Origin: Setaria digitata
Taxonomy: Eukaryota; Nematoda; Chromadorea; Rhabditida; Setariidae
Length of the DNA: 64,000 bases
Reading direction: 5' to 3'
Assembly (NCBI GenBank): GCA_003640385.1
Contig: RCAB01000160.1
Coordinates: forward strand, 60,380 to 124,379
This document shows positions 18,090 to 29,116 of this stretch, in pieces. The notes beneath the pieces were generated by a model. It was not told where the DNA came from and did not search any database. It was given only the letters and a program-made list of their open reading frames with translations. Made by a program: the position numbers and the translations under genes. Numbering within the stretch: position 1 is the stretch's first letter; every line of letters begins with the position of its first letter.

Positions 18090-18899
18090 TGTTAGAATAT
18101 CTTCATGAAAATTATCACAGATCATAAACATATTACTCATTTTATCATTCCACGCAGAACACGTCTACCGTTTCCAAGTAACTAAGTAAATAACGAAATT
18201 AGAAATTAGACATTTATTTAAAATGACAATATATACTAAATGAAATGCATATGTTAGGTTTCGATAAATTGCATATAATTATATTATTTTATCATTTCAA
18301 ATATCCCGTATCTTGGCATTTTAAACATTTTATAATACAAATATATTACAAAATATAACTCTGAATTAATAACATTACAAAAATAGAATCATTTCTACTG
18401 TCTATTGAAAAAAAAAAAAATTTTAAAATAGTATAAAATACAAATCGTACCTATAAATGATTTTATAACAAAGAAACTACGGCAAACTTATCCAGAAATA
18501 ATAGATTAGTACAAAATTTTTGAGCTCATCTTCTCCCAAAAAATTAATTCACTATTTGCATATCATTCATTTTATTAAAGCTATGAACTAAAGAAGAATC
18601 GAAGAAATAAAGAAATATGCACAATGAAAGAGTAATGAAAATAAAAAGGAGAAGTTGATATAAGAGCGAATACAAACATTGAGTACCACAGTGCTTCAAT
18701 TACCAGGCCGATTTCAGTTACCGAAAATACGTTTAAAATTTTCATGAAATTTTTGACATAAATAATTTAATAGTATGAGAATGAACATAAATTTTAATTG
18801 CACCATGAAAAAATTTATTTTCTATCTCGTAATGTTAGCAAGCCAGTTATTTGGCACATTTCACTCTGATGATGATAGACTATGAATGAGATTCACAAA

Positions 18900-19215
18900 C
18901 TAAGCTAATAGCGATTAAATTTTCAAATCACTCGAAAAAAAAAAATTTAGAAAGGAACAAGATTTGGAAATACAAATATTATTGTGACGGCAGTTTAATT
19001 GTAAATGAAACGAGCTGAATGTTATGAACATAAAGTAAAATGAACAAACTATAATAAAATGTTGGATGGATTGACGACCAAATGATGAGAAAGGGATGAA
19101 AACAAGATTGTCTTCAAACTGAAGCAGCAGGAAACAAGTTTTTATCCAGCTGAATGATTGACAGCTTCACTACCTTATTAAAGTTATGCGAAACTGTGGG
19201 CTGAAATAAATAATT
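18900..19215 (+). repeat. Outer inverted repeat, left arm
   Basis: The reverse complement of this segment aligns with 26635-26925: shared blocks include CTTGTTTCCTGCTG, TCCCTTTCTCATCATTT, CAACATTTTATTA and GTTTGTTCATTTTACTTT, in the same order and spacing. Similarity fades gradually on both sides (perhaps to about 18.7 kb and 27.1 kb). No coding content. Confidence 0.8.
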
Positions 19216-21539
19216 TCGCATGATAATGATAATTATTTTATAGCAATTATAAAATATAACAATTATCACGGGAAAAATAATAATAATGATAACAAGCAAA
19301 ATGACATATAATATACTGTCTATTTATTATTTATTTGTTTGTTTACTTATTGATTTTTATTATTATTGCTAATTGCATTTAATTTAATTATTATAATATC
19401 TAGCTGGCATTAGGATTTCATATCCATACATACATATATATATATATATATAATGCTCAAACTGGTGGATTTTTTTTTTTTTGGGAGGGGGGAATAGAGT
19501 TTGTTTATTCCTAGAAAATTTGCTTATTTTAGGTGTTCATTTTGTATTTTAGGTTATTGTTTGCTTATTTGTCTGAATAATGAATATATTACAATTATTC
19601 ATAATATATATAGTTGTCATTGTTAGGATAGTGGTATTGCATAAAGCTGTAGTGATTTGTGTTATCTATTTCTAAATAAGTTAGATGAGCGAAATAAGAA
19701 ATTGAAGGCTGTCTGTAAGAAAGGAATGTAAAGCATATATTTATTGATGTGAATAAAAATAAGCTAGTATGGATGGGAATGGTAGGAAATGAAAAATAGC
19801 GCAGAAAATGGAAATAAAATGATTGATTAATGCTTAGAAAAAGGTGCAATCGTAAAATATGATGCGTAGCATTGGCTAAAATGAAAAAGGATAGTTTGCG
19901 CATAGTAATATTACTAACGTGCTATCATTATGCAATAAAACGTTGTATAATATCGCATGATCATGATTTTGATGAAAGTCTGATAAAAAAAAAAAATGAT
20001 AAAGTTTATAATGATAAAGATGTTTTACCATGATGGTAAAATGACGGTAACAGTGATGATAGTGATGACCGCTCAGTGATAATACTGATAATAATATAAT
20101 GACAATAATTATGATATTGGTAACAATGACAAGGCGTTTTGGCACTAAAACCTGGTTATTATGATTGTGAATAATATTGATGATATGATAGCAACAGTGT
20201 TCGTGATATCACCGCTCATGATGCTGATGATAACCATGTACGGATGTTACTTCTTACTTAACAGTTTCAAGTAGTCCATATCTGATCTCAAGATATAACT
20301 TAAAGATTTTCGATCAAAAAAAAAAACTAAAGACTTTAATCTCTTTTTCGGATAAACTTAGCATTTTCTATTTAAAAATAACTTTTTCAATCGCTTTATC
20401 GAAGTCATGTTATTTTAGAAAAGGAATATTAATTTTAAAAATTACGTTAGAAGTATTAGCAGAGCTTGCAGATATTTATTAAGGGTATGAATCGATAGTG
20501 ATTTACAAACTGTCATTTGTTATTATTTAAGTTTGATTTTTAGTGAATTATAGTCTGGAAAAGAGAAAAAATCAATGTTATAATTACCTTAAAAATTTCG
20601 GAATTTTTCATTTATCCATTTAAACAAATATAATTCAGACTGAACGAACTATTATTTAGTTTAAATAATTTAAAAAAGTGTAAAAAAAATCAGGTAGCGG
20701 AATTATTTGTAATTTTTTAGATTCAATCATAATAAAGATGCTAATATTTTAAGAAACTCTGCTTCGAAATCAGAAGACAATAAAGGAAACACAGAAATGA
20801 CATTCTACTTAAACAATACTTCAAATAGGATTCACAGAATCAAAGTTGATCGACATTGTCAACATTACTGTTTACCCATTTGCCTAAAAATCCTTCTTCA
20901 CTTAATGCATTACCTTTGCCCTTCACATTATCGGTTAAATCTTAATCCAGTCCTCAGCAACAGCAACAATAATAACAGTTGCAAATAATTTCTAATAATA
21001 AATTAGTCAACATTAACCAGCAACAACAGTATCCTTCGTATTTTTAATCAGCATTTCTAACAAATAAATATAATTCGTACTATTTGAACCACTGCTTCAT
21101 TTATATCTTGATACACTTGGTACACACACCGACCAATTAATTACTTTATTTACAAATATCTGAAAGAAATCTACACACACACACACACCTGTACATGAAA
21201 CGTTCATTGTTAGCAAGTTCGAGTTGAGTATCAAAATGTTTCCAATGGTTCACTGTGCCGTGGCAATGACACTTATTGTCAGACTTAAATCATTATTGGA
21301 ATTAAATGATCCATATAAATGAGAAATTATATTGCGTGATCAAGAATTAATAAAATTTGCATAAAAAGAAAATTATAAGCAAAATAATTTGCTATTGAGT
21401 AATAGATTCCTTAGTGTATTATTCTGATTTCTTCTATCATTCTGATATGCAGTAGCAGTAGGATAATGATTGCAATTTAACAAACTTTGCCAGTCCGAGA
21501 AAAATCGTTGAAATTCATTGCAGCCATACTACAGGATTC

Positions 21540-22277
21540 TGCGCGGTAACAGACAAAGAGGAAAAAGACCAATCACATCCTATCGTATAAAATTTTAACA
21601 TTTTTTTTTTTTTTTAAATCAATGACTGGATGTAGAAAATACGGAATATTTGCATACAGATGTGAAATACTTCACCGAAATAATCATGCTGATCATGATC
21701 ATTGTATGGGAATGTCAATGATTAATAATTAATTAGCGCGAAATAACGATTTATTTGGGTTAGCCACTTCAGAATTTATTAAACCTCTATAACATGCTGT
21801 TATGGGTTATGCAGATATTTCGTCATAAATATGGAATTTATAAGCTTGGTGACCTGAGCAATATGATGACTTATGGACACTGCAGTTTTTGCTGTTACTT
21901 AACAACATACTTAGAAGAAATATTTCCATTTAATAAATTTTCGAGAATTCAATGGGCTTTAAATTCTTATGATAAGCATCGGTATCAGTTTAATAATTCT
22001 CACCCATTTTTGGAAATTTTATCAGATGACTGGAGGAAGTGTCGCAATCTTAGGATGATTCACCTACTTTGCGTCGAATTTTTTTTCTCATTTTCAAAAT
22101 CTGATGAACTTTAGCCAGATGTACTGTTGCCAATTGACGTGATGGAAAACTTTTATCGCAATAATCACACGTATAAACTGCGACATTAATATGTTCCCCT
22201 AGTGCACATTAGTAGAATTTGTTTCTTACATTCTAACAATTCCAGTTCTAAAGTTATCCTATCAGTTTGATTTTCTT
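21540..22277 (-). repeat. Inner inverted repeat, left arm (contains zinc-finger relic)
   Basis: Reverse complement of 22974-23690 with indels. Strong shared blocks: TTAGCGCGAAATAACG followed by ATTTATTTGGGTTAG (about 21733-21765 and 23485-23515), AAATTTTAACATTTTTT, AATCAATGACTG.ATGTAG, and TTTAGAACTGGAATTG. Arms are about 0.7 kb, separated by about 0.7 kb. The minus strand of the arm carries a C2H2 finger. No flanking target-site duplication or transposase was recognised. Confidence 0.85.
22042..22198 (-). pseudogene. C2H2 zinc-finger gene fragment
   Basis: On the minus strand an open stretch of about 50 codons reads ...VYTCDYCDKSFPSRQLATVH followed by LAKVH: Cys-x2-Cys, 12 residues, His-x4-His with the Phe and Leu of a classical C2H2 finger. 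It is bounded by stops and has no splice-joined partner, so it is most likely a relic of a zinc-finger gene carried by the repeat, not an active gene. Confidence 0.65.
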
Positions 22278-22926
22278 CGCTTTTGAAAATGTTATCAAAT
22301 ATTCGAGGCAAGTGTTAATTTGCAAGTGAAACCTTTTTTCTGCATTTCTTTTTTTTTGCAAACGTTTTTTGAATTAAGTTAACGCATCACGTCATTCCAA
22401 TCAAACGACAAAAAACAAAATTTCTTAATTTTTAATAAAAAAAAAAAATTTTTTTAAAAACCTTAATCTTTTTTGACAGAGCTCTTGATTTTACTGTCAT
22501 GCTTCCTACCCTGCATAGATAATCCTGGGAGCTGCTGATTTCTAAAATTAATGTAATAGAAACAATCAGCTTGTTTAAAATTTTCCTTTTTTGAGTGTTT
22601 AATTAGATGCTTGAGGGTAGGCTGGAAATTCCGATAGCGATCAATCTATCTCTTAAAAAATCTCTTCTATTTAAATGTTAGACTGGTTTAAATTTACTAT
22701 ATATATCATCTATCTATACGAGGGTTTTAACTGTTGAGCAAATTTTTTGAAATATCCTCTTTACGGTTAATTTATTTTTATTCCTCTGTCTTTTCCTTGG
22801 TATTTGAGTAAAATTAACGATTAATTGTGTTACAGATGTCATCACAATATGATTTTTTTTTTTTTTTTGTTTTTTCACTGGGATGGTATGCAATGAGTTT
22901 GATGATTGTGGACTGATTACTTGAAG

Positions 22927-23241
22927 ATTGCGACAGTCTCCTCGATCATTTGATAATATTTCCAAAAACGAATGAAAATAACATTGATAAGGTTGTTTTA
23001 GAACTGGAATTGTCAGAATATGTGAAAAAATATGAAACAAATTCTGCTAATATGCATCAGGAATAGTGTCGCAGCCGATTATTGCGATGAAAGTTTTCCA
23101 TCACGTCAAATAGCAAGAGAACATCTGGATGAAGTTTCTCAGATTGTGAAAATGAAAAAAAAAAAAAAAAAAGAAATTGATCGCAAACTAAATGAATCAG
23201 CCGAAGTTTCCTCCAGCCATCTTTCCAAAAATGGGTGAAAA
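22927..23241 (+). pseudogene. Decayed second copy of the C2H2 finger (opposite orientation)
   Basis: The plus strand at about 23066-23150 reads VAADYCDESFPSRQ then IAREHLDEVSQ. Compared with the left-arm copy it has lost the first Cys by a small deletion and the last His is Ser, so it cannot coordinate zinc. A second partial unit (block GATTGCGACAGTCTCCTC at 22927, equivalent to the sequence after the finger near 23206) shows that the units were once tandem, with a period of about 280 bp, as in finger arrays. Confidence 0.6.
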
Positions 23242-23690
23242 TTAAACAGATGCCGATGTGCTAATCATAAGAAATTAACATCCATTGAATTGTGGAAAAT
23301 TTATCAAATAGAAATATTTCTTCATAAGAATGTTAAGCAACAGTAAATTGAAGCATTCATAAGCCATCATTACTGCAGAGGTCATCAAGCTTACAGATTC
23401 TTTATTTATGAAGAAATTATCAGCATAACTTGTAAGGGCGAGACAGCATGTGATAGAAATTCTCAAGCTTGCATGACTAACCCAAATAAATCGTTATTTC
23501 GCGCTAATTAATTATCAATCTTTGACAGTCCCACATCATAATGTTCATGATCAACATAAGTATTTTAGCGCAGTTGCATGCAAAATATTCGGTATTTTCT
23601 ACATTCAGTCATTGATTTAAAAAATGTTAAAATTTTATATGATAGCATGTGATTGGTGTGTTTCCCTCTCTGTAGTCTATTATCTTTCAA
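22974..23690 (+). repeat. Inner inverted repeat, right arm
   Basis: Partner of 21540-22277 in opposite orientation. The copies differ by substitutions and several indels, so the duplication is old. Outer ends become dissimilar near 21535 and 23695. Confidence 0.85.
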
Positions 23691-23927
23691 AATCCTATCG
23701 TATCGCTGTGATAAACCGCAACAAGGAACTTTTCTCAATGAAAATTTCGTTTTTTGGAAGTATTTTATTACTTGCTCAAAATTTTTCCTAAGGTATTTTT
23801 GAGTAGAATTTACGTGCTTTTTTCGTTTCTCTCTTTCATTCTTCTTTTTGTTGCATGGATTCTCAGTATTTTTCTACCAGAATTAAAAGAAATGTTAGCA
23901 CTCTCCTCCCAATTTATAGATTAATTA

Positions 23928-24248
23928 ATGAGAACCTGTGCTCCTAACCTATCTCTACTCTCACTGCGTGAACGCTACTCAAACACTCTGTCCACGTAAA
24001 CCTATCAGAAACAGTCGTCAGAGCTGCTGAACAAATCTTCCGCCTTCCACCTCAATGCACTGCAAAGCAACAGCAATCCCCGTGTCAACCAGCAACAACC
24101 AACTAGCAGTGCGACAACGATCCCAGCCCTCTCCACTCCGTACGGTCACAAACACCACCACGCCATGTCATCATCTTCTGCAGAGGAGTGCATGTCCGGT
24201 CGCTACAAGCCGTCTTTTATACTGATCTTTTTCCGTTCCCGCTTCTGA
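23928..24248 (+). other. GC-rich orphan reading frame with one in-frame stop
   Basis: From ATG 23928 one plus frame is open to TGA 24246-24248 except for a TAA at 23997-23999. The second part (24000-24248, 83 codons) reads like protein: LLNKSSAFHLNALQSNSN, NQQQPTSSATTIPALSTP, then GHKHHHAMSSSSAEECMSG, Ser/Gln/His-rich as in disordered parts of regulators. GC is near 50% against about 30% around it. A CTATCAG just before 24008 could be a splice acceptor. I do not recognise the protein. It may be an orphan exon, a pseudogene or a promoter-proximal GC island. Confidence 0.35.
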
Positions 24249-24299
24249 TCGATTTTTTCTGATCTATCATATACGAGTGATGAATCATCTACCGTAGAA

Positions 24300-24560
24300 G
24301 GTTTTTTTTAGATAAAATTTTCTTCCTCACTCTTTCTCACACTTCTTCTCTCCTTTTATTTCGTTATTTTCTGACCGAGCTATTTTTCTCTTCTTCCCAT
24401 TTACTCTCATCATTGCTATTTTACCAATTAACATCCTCCCATCTTCTTCTCTCTCACTCTTTTTCACTTCCTCTTACATCTTTACTCTCGTACTTTCCAT
24501 TTTGCTTTCTTGATCTCTTTCGACTTCCACTATCTTCTGCCAGATTTTACTTTCATTACG
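24300..24560 (+). repeat. Pyrimidine-rich tract
   Basis: About 260 bp dominated by C and T on the plus strand (TCTTC, CTCTC, TTTCTC words), without a fixed period. It makes an apparent plus-strand ORF (24413-24829) that I regard as compositional. It lies just downstream of the GC-rich orphan frame. Confidence 0.6.
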
Positions 24561-24621
24561 GTATTTTGGAATTCATTCATAGCAGTGTACTCTCGTTTAA
24601 ACTGTCAAATAGTCTCATATT

Positions 24622-24768
24622 TCAAGTCCCACAAAAATCACCCAAATTCCGAGAAGGGGCCATGACATGTTGGAGAGATTGCTTCCGGCAGGCTGATGAA
24701 TTCCCACCTAAGAATTCACATTCTCGATCATCTTTCTTCCTGAGGTTTTTGCTCGAAGCATCAGCCAT
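24622..24768 (-). other. Short minus-strand ORF, 48 codons, unknown
   Basis: ATG at 24768 opens MADASSKNLRKKDDRECEFL followed by GGNSSACRKQSL and a stop at 24622. Composition is less AT-rich than its surroundings, and a GT follows codon 20 (G|GTGGGAATT), so it could be a first exon. No homology recognised and no partner exon found. Confidence 0.2.
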
Positions 24769-26634
24769 TACACGGCAATTACATATACCGTTCGATACGT
24801 TGAAACTGTTGCTTCCTTACCTACAATAATTTCCTTCCGCCAGCTTCTTTTGCATTGTCCAATCAGTCATTCATAAAATCCTTCACACATTCCTTCCTCT
24901 TCATGACAGCAATTCTGTCAAGTTAGTGTGTTATTTTTTCCAATTACTTTCAAGACCAGTTGAAATTGGTTGACTATTTTAACCTAAAATTTCTGTTCAC
25001 AATTATTTTTCAAATTATGCCGAAAAATTTCGCGAATAATAATTCTCAATCATTTACATATTTGAATGATTTTAATAAGAGGAATGAATGATTTGGGAAA
25101 TTAGTGTTTGGTTATTAAATATTTAGTCTAAAATGCAAAGCTTTACGAAAGAATTATTTGTGCAGAAGAGGAAGATAAATACTTCAAATTATTTTGAAAA
25201 TTCAAAAAAAAAAAAAACGAAATTTTATTCTGAGACATTTATTTAACTCTTTATTTATTGTCAATGTTGTCATCTTCAAATGAATGTAATGTATAAATAA
25301 AATGATGAAAATGATCCTGCTTGTTAAAACATCATGAACTTGATTTCTCGAACTAAACAAACAAATAAATGGAACAAGTAGAAATATATAAAATATGTAA
25401 ACATCCGTAACTATAATTATTAGGGTGGAACACCGAAAAGTGCTATGGAAAATATATTTGTAGCAAATGTCGATGTATTTAATTGTGACAGTTTTCTGTT
25501 TTTTTTTTTTTTAGAATTTCAATAAACAAATATTTTAATAAATTATATCTTGTGCTATTACCGTATGCGAAAAAATAAGCATGTATACACTTATGTTTAA
25601 TCGGATAAATTCATCACCGTTTCCATAACATCACTTTTATGTCTAACTATGTGAAAATGAAAATGAAATGAAACTAATTGAAATCAGATAAAATTTTACA
25701 TAGTAAAAATTCTAATTTTATTCACTAATGTAAATATTTGCCGGCTGTCGTTGCTATTTTCGCAGTAGAAATATATTACCATATCAACATTTTTGCGAGC
25801 TTTAAATCGTTGTATTTTTTTTTTTTCTTTACAGAAATGCAGTACTGATATTCAATTACTCCTTTATTCATCATCATACGTTATATTTGCTACAATATAA
25901 AAAATAATATATTTTTTTGATATAAAATTGCCTTCAGACATGTGTTAAGTATTTCATATTGTACATTTTATTTGCGTATGAATATTTCTAACGGCATATT
26001 GTAATATTTATAATTCAGTTAATTGAATGTCCAGTTTCAAATATTACATGTAAATAATACATATATATTGAAATTTAAACAATATCATATGTATAATCCA
26101 TGTTATACAGTCTTTGCACCATTCAACATAAAATATATTTACGCCTTGTAATTGCATTCCTAAAATCACTAAATGAGTGATAATGGTCTTCAAAATAATA
26201 GCAGGTAATTTTTAGCACTTATCAGCTTACCAGCCTGTTGTCATGTAGGAAAAACTGGACGGAAGTCTGATAAGAGCTTTAAATTTTCCTGCCTGCAACG
26301 ATACGGTTTTATACATTTGCTATTCTCAACTTCTTCCTCATCTGATTTGGCTTCTTCATAACTGAATCAAGATGCGGTTTAATTCAATTTGGTCGCTATC
26401 ATTTCTGATATATTATTGCCATCGATTTGCACACTCTCTCCACTTATTGTACCTTCAACTATCACTAATTAGTAGTAGCTTAATAATGACAATTAATGAT
26501 AATTGATAATATCAGCAACCATGAATAAAATACTAGTAATTAATAATAGCTATTGACAATAATAAATAATGGGTAACATTTTGGCACCATATTATTGTTT
26601 CAATAATTACTGTGAAATCATCTTTAACATGAGA

Positions 26635-26925
26635 TTTACTTCTGCCCATAATCTTAATAAAGTAGTGAAGCTCGAATCATTTGGATAAAACTTGTTTCCT
26701 GCTGATTCACTTTAAAGAAAATCTTGTTTTTATCCCTTTCTCATCATTTTTGGTCAGACTGTTCAACATTTTATTAAAGTTTGTTCATTTTACTTTGCTG
26801 TCATAACATTCTGTTTGTTCATCACAGTCAAAGTACCGCCGCAGCAATATTCATATTCCCTGATCTTGTTGCTCCTTTTTTTTTTTTTTTTTTGAGATGA
26901 ATTTAAAATTTAAGTGCTGTTTTTC
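26635..26925 (-). repeat. Outer inverted repeat, right arm
   Basis: Aligns with the reverse complement of 18900-19215, as described for that arm. The mid-point between the outer arms (about 22.9 kb) nearly coincides with that of the inner arms (about 22.6 kb). Confidence 0.8.
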
Positions 26926-29116
26926 CAGAGATATTTGTAAACTTAATTCGTAAACCCCACTTCATAGTCCACCACCATCAAGGCAAAATCACAGTGATGT
27001 ACTGAGTAGATGGTTTGCTGGCGCTAAGAAACTATTGGAATTTTGTACGTAAAATTTTCATTCATTTTATTGCCATTTATTTGTTTGTGTCAATCAGATC
27101 TAATGAAAATTTCGAGATGCAAAATCAAGTCGACGTATTAAATATCTTCAACTAGGAATTCACTCCTCGGGACCCAATTTTATCTGTATTTCCCTATTAC
27201 TTCGACTCCTGATTCATAGATCCATCAAAATGAGTATAACGTAAATAGAACTAATTAATTCTCCCGAAAATAATGAACTTAATTTTGCATCGTACTAACT
27301 CACCATTCCCAAACATTTTGCTAAAATTTGTAACTGAATGCACTTTATTTATTATTTATAATCAGTTATAAAAAAAATGAATGCTATCACATTTTTCTGT
27401 TCAAAACTGTTCCAGTTCCCAAAAAGTTACCAGGTGAAACACCAACAATGTAGGTAATTTTTTTCAAATAATTCAAATACTTGTTTTTTTTTTTTGCATT
27501 TGAATAGATGAAAAAGATTTCTAGCGAATTAATTCTGAATTTCGCATGAAATGATTGCATCACTTCTATAACAGTTAAACAAGTCGCAGTTATAACTTAA
27601 GCAGCGTAAAAGTGAATGGGGAGACAGAGAATGGAGGAAAAAAAAATTTTTAATTTCATTCCGCAAAACAATACTAACGATAGAAATGTTTTTCAGAAAA
27701 AAAAAAAATTATTTTATGGATGGAAGCTGGAAAAAAAAGATTTAATGGCATATATAAACAGTATATATTTGCTGCTATCAAATATCGTCGATATAATGAT
27801 GACGATGATATACAAACGAGACACATAACTGACTAAAACCAAATAACTTTCACTGACTTCTTTCAAAATTCAGAATTCAAGATAAACGACATCCCAACAA
27901 TTTCTGATACCACATGCATGCAATAATGTTGCAATAAAAAGAAAAATGATAATATGATTAAAGAAAAAAAACCATACAAATGAAAAAAATTAAGGCTTTT
28001 CCTACGTTTTATATTTTTCGTTGACTGCAATTATCATTGGAATTGTTGAAGAAAACCAGACTTAGATGTTTCGCTTTTTAAAAAAAAAAAGATTCATAAT
28101 AAAAAAATTCAATGGAGATACGTGAGACAACTAAAAGAGCTATGAAACATTAACGAAAAAATGTAAACCCTCTACAACATATCTAGTAAAAAGAATTCGA
28201 GGATTTTTCAGCTAAAATAGTTTTCTGAGCAGAGCCTAGAAAGTGACGCCAATTTTATCTGTAACTTATAGATGATCAACACTTCGAAGAAAATATGGTA
28301 CACCTATGTCAAAATGAAGAAATGAAACCTAAACTTCTCTTCTTCACCTAAAAACTAACCCGTAGCATTACATTAATATTAAAACTTTAAATTCAACAGC
28401 AAAAACTTGATGACAATTCAAACTTTAGGATTCACAAGCGTAACAATCGATGATTATTTCAAAATTTCAAATGTTATCGTCTGGAATACTACGACAATCT
28501 TAAAATCCCGGAAGCAAATAATAAAACTGTGACAAAAGGAGAAAAATGAGATGCCCGATCTCTAATAACATCAGTTGACTAATTAGCCAATCATTTAAAA
28601 TTGGAAGCACCGCTACAAGAAAGCTCAAAAATTCATCAACCAGCAGAAAAAAACGATACATGTATGACCACCAACATGAAGGAAACAAAACATAGGGGAT
28701 AAGCAAATATAACAATTTTTACGATATTAAAACTTCTTCACTGCCACTTCTGATTAACGATTACTTACCATTATCGATAATATTAAAAATACTATTACAG
28801 CTACCTTCTACGTCTTTTTAAATCAGAATTAATTCAAAAAAAAAAAAAAATGCAATCTAACCACGTAACCTCAAACATGGAATAGAATTTTGATACTAAG
28901 AAATATACAGACAATGAAAGAAAATCCCGATAATAACAAACGACCATCCCAGAGGAATAGTGAAATTAAACAAGTTAGGATCGATTTGGAGAAGTTAAAG
29001 GAAATTAAAAAAGAATTTAAAGGTGATGGGAACGATGACCACAGAGCAACAATGACAATAATGTACATCAGAATGACAAAAAGCAATAAAGTTTGGAAAA
29101 GTTTTCTAGTATTTGA

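Larger units (their letters stand above)
16614..29116. other. 12.5 kb gene-poor region
   Basis: No exon chain that I can support lies here. Contents worth noting are listed separately: a (TAA)n tract, a long (CA)n tract, an outer inverted repeat pair (about 18.9-19.2 and 26.6-26.9 kb), an inner inverted repeat with zinc-finger relics (21.5-23.7 kb), a GC-rich orphan frame (23.9-24.25 kb), a pyrimidine-rich tract (24.3-24.6 kb) and a short minus-strand ORF at 24622-24768. The rest is AT-rich sequence with stops in all frames. It could host upstream or non-coding first exons of the coiled-coil gene. Confidence 0.6.

Noticed and set aside
22714..23040. 108-codon minus-strand ORF with FLEILSNDRGDCRNLQ
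   Set aside because: It is the antisense shadow of the zinc-finger repeat unit; its resemblance to a plus-strand ORF near 22000 merely reflects the inverted repeat.
24413..24829. 138-codon plus-strand ORF
   Set aside because: The first two thirds are a pyrimidine-rich tract giving Leu/Ser/Phe-rich translation; no homology or splice support.
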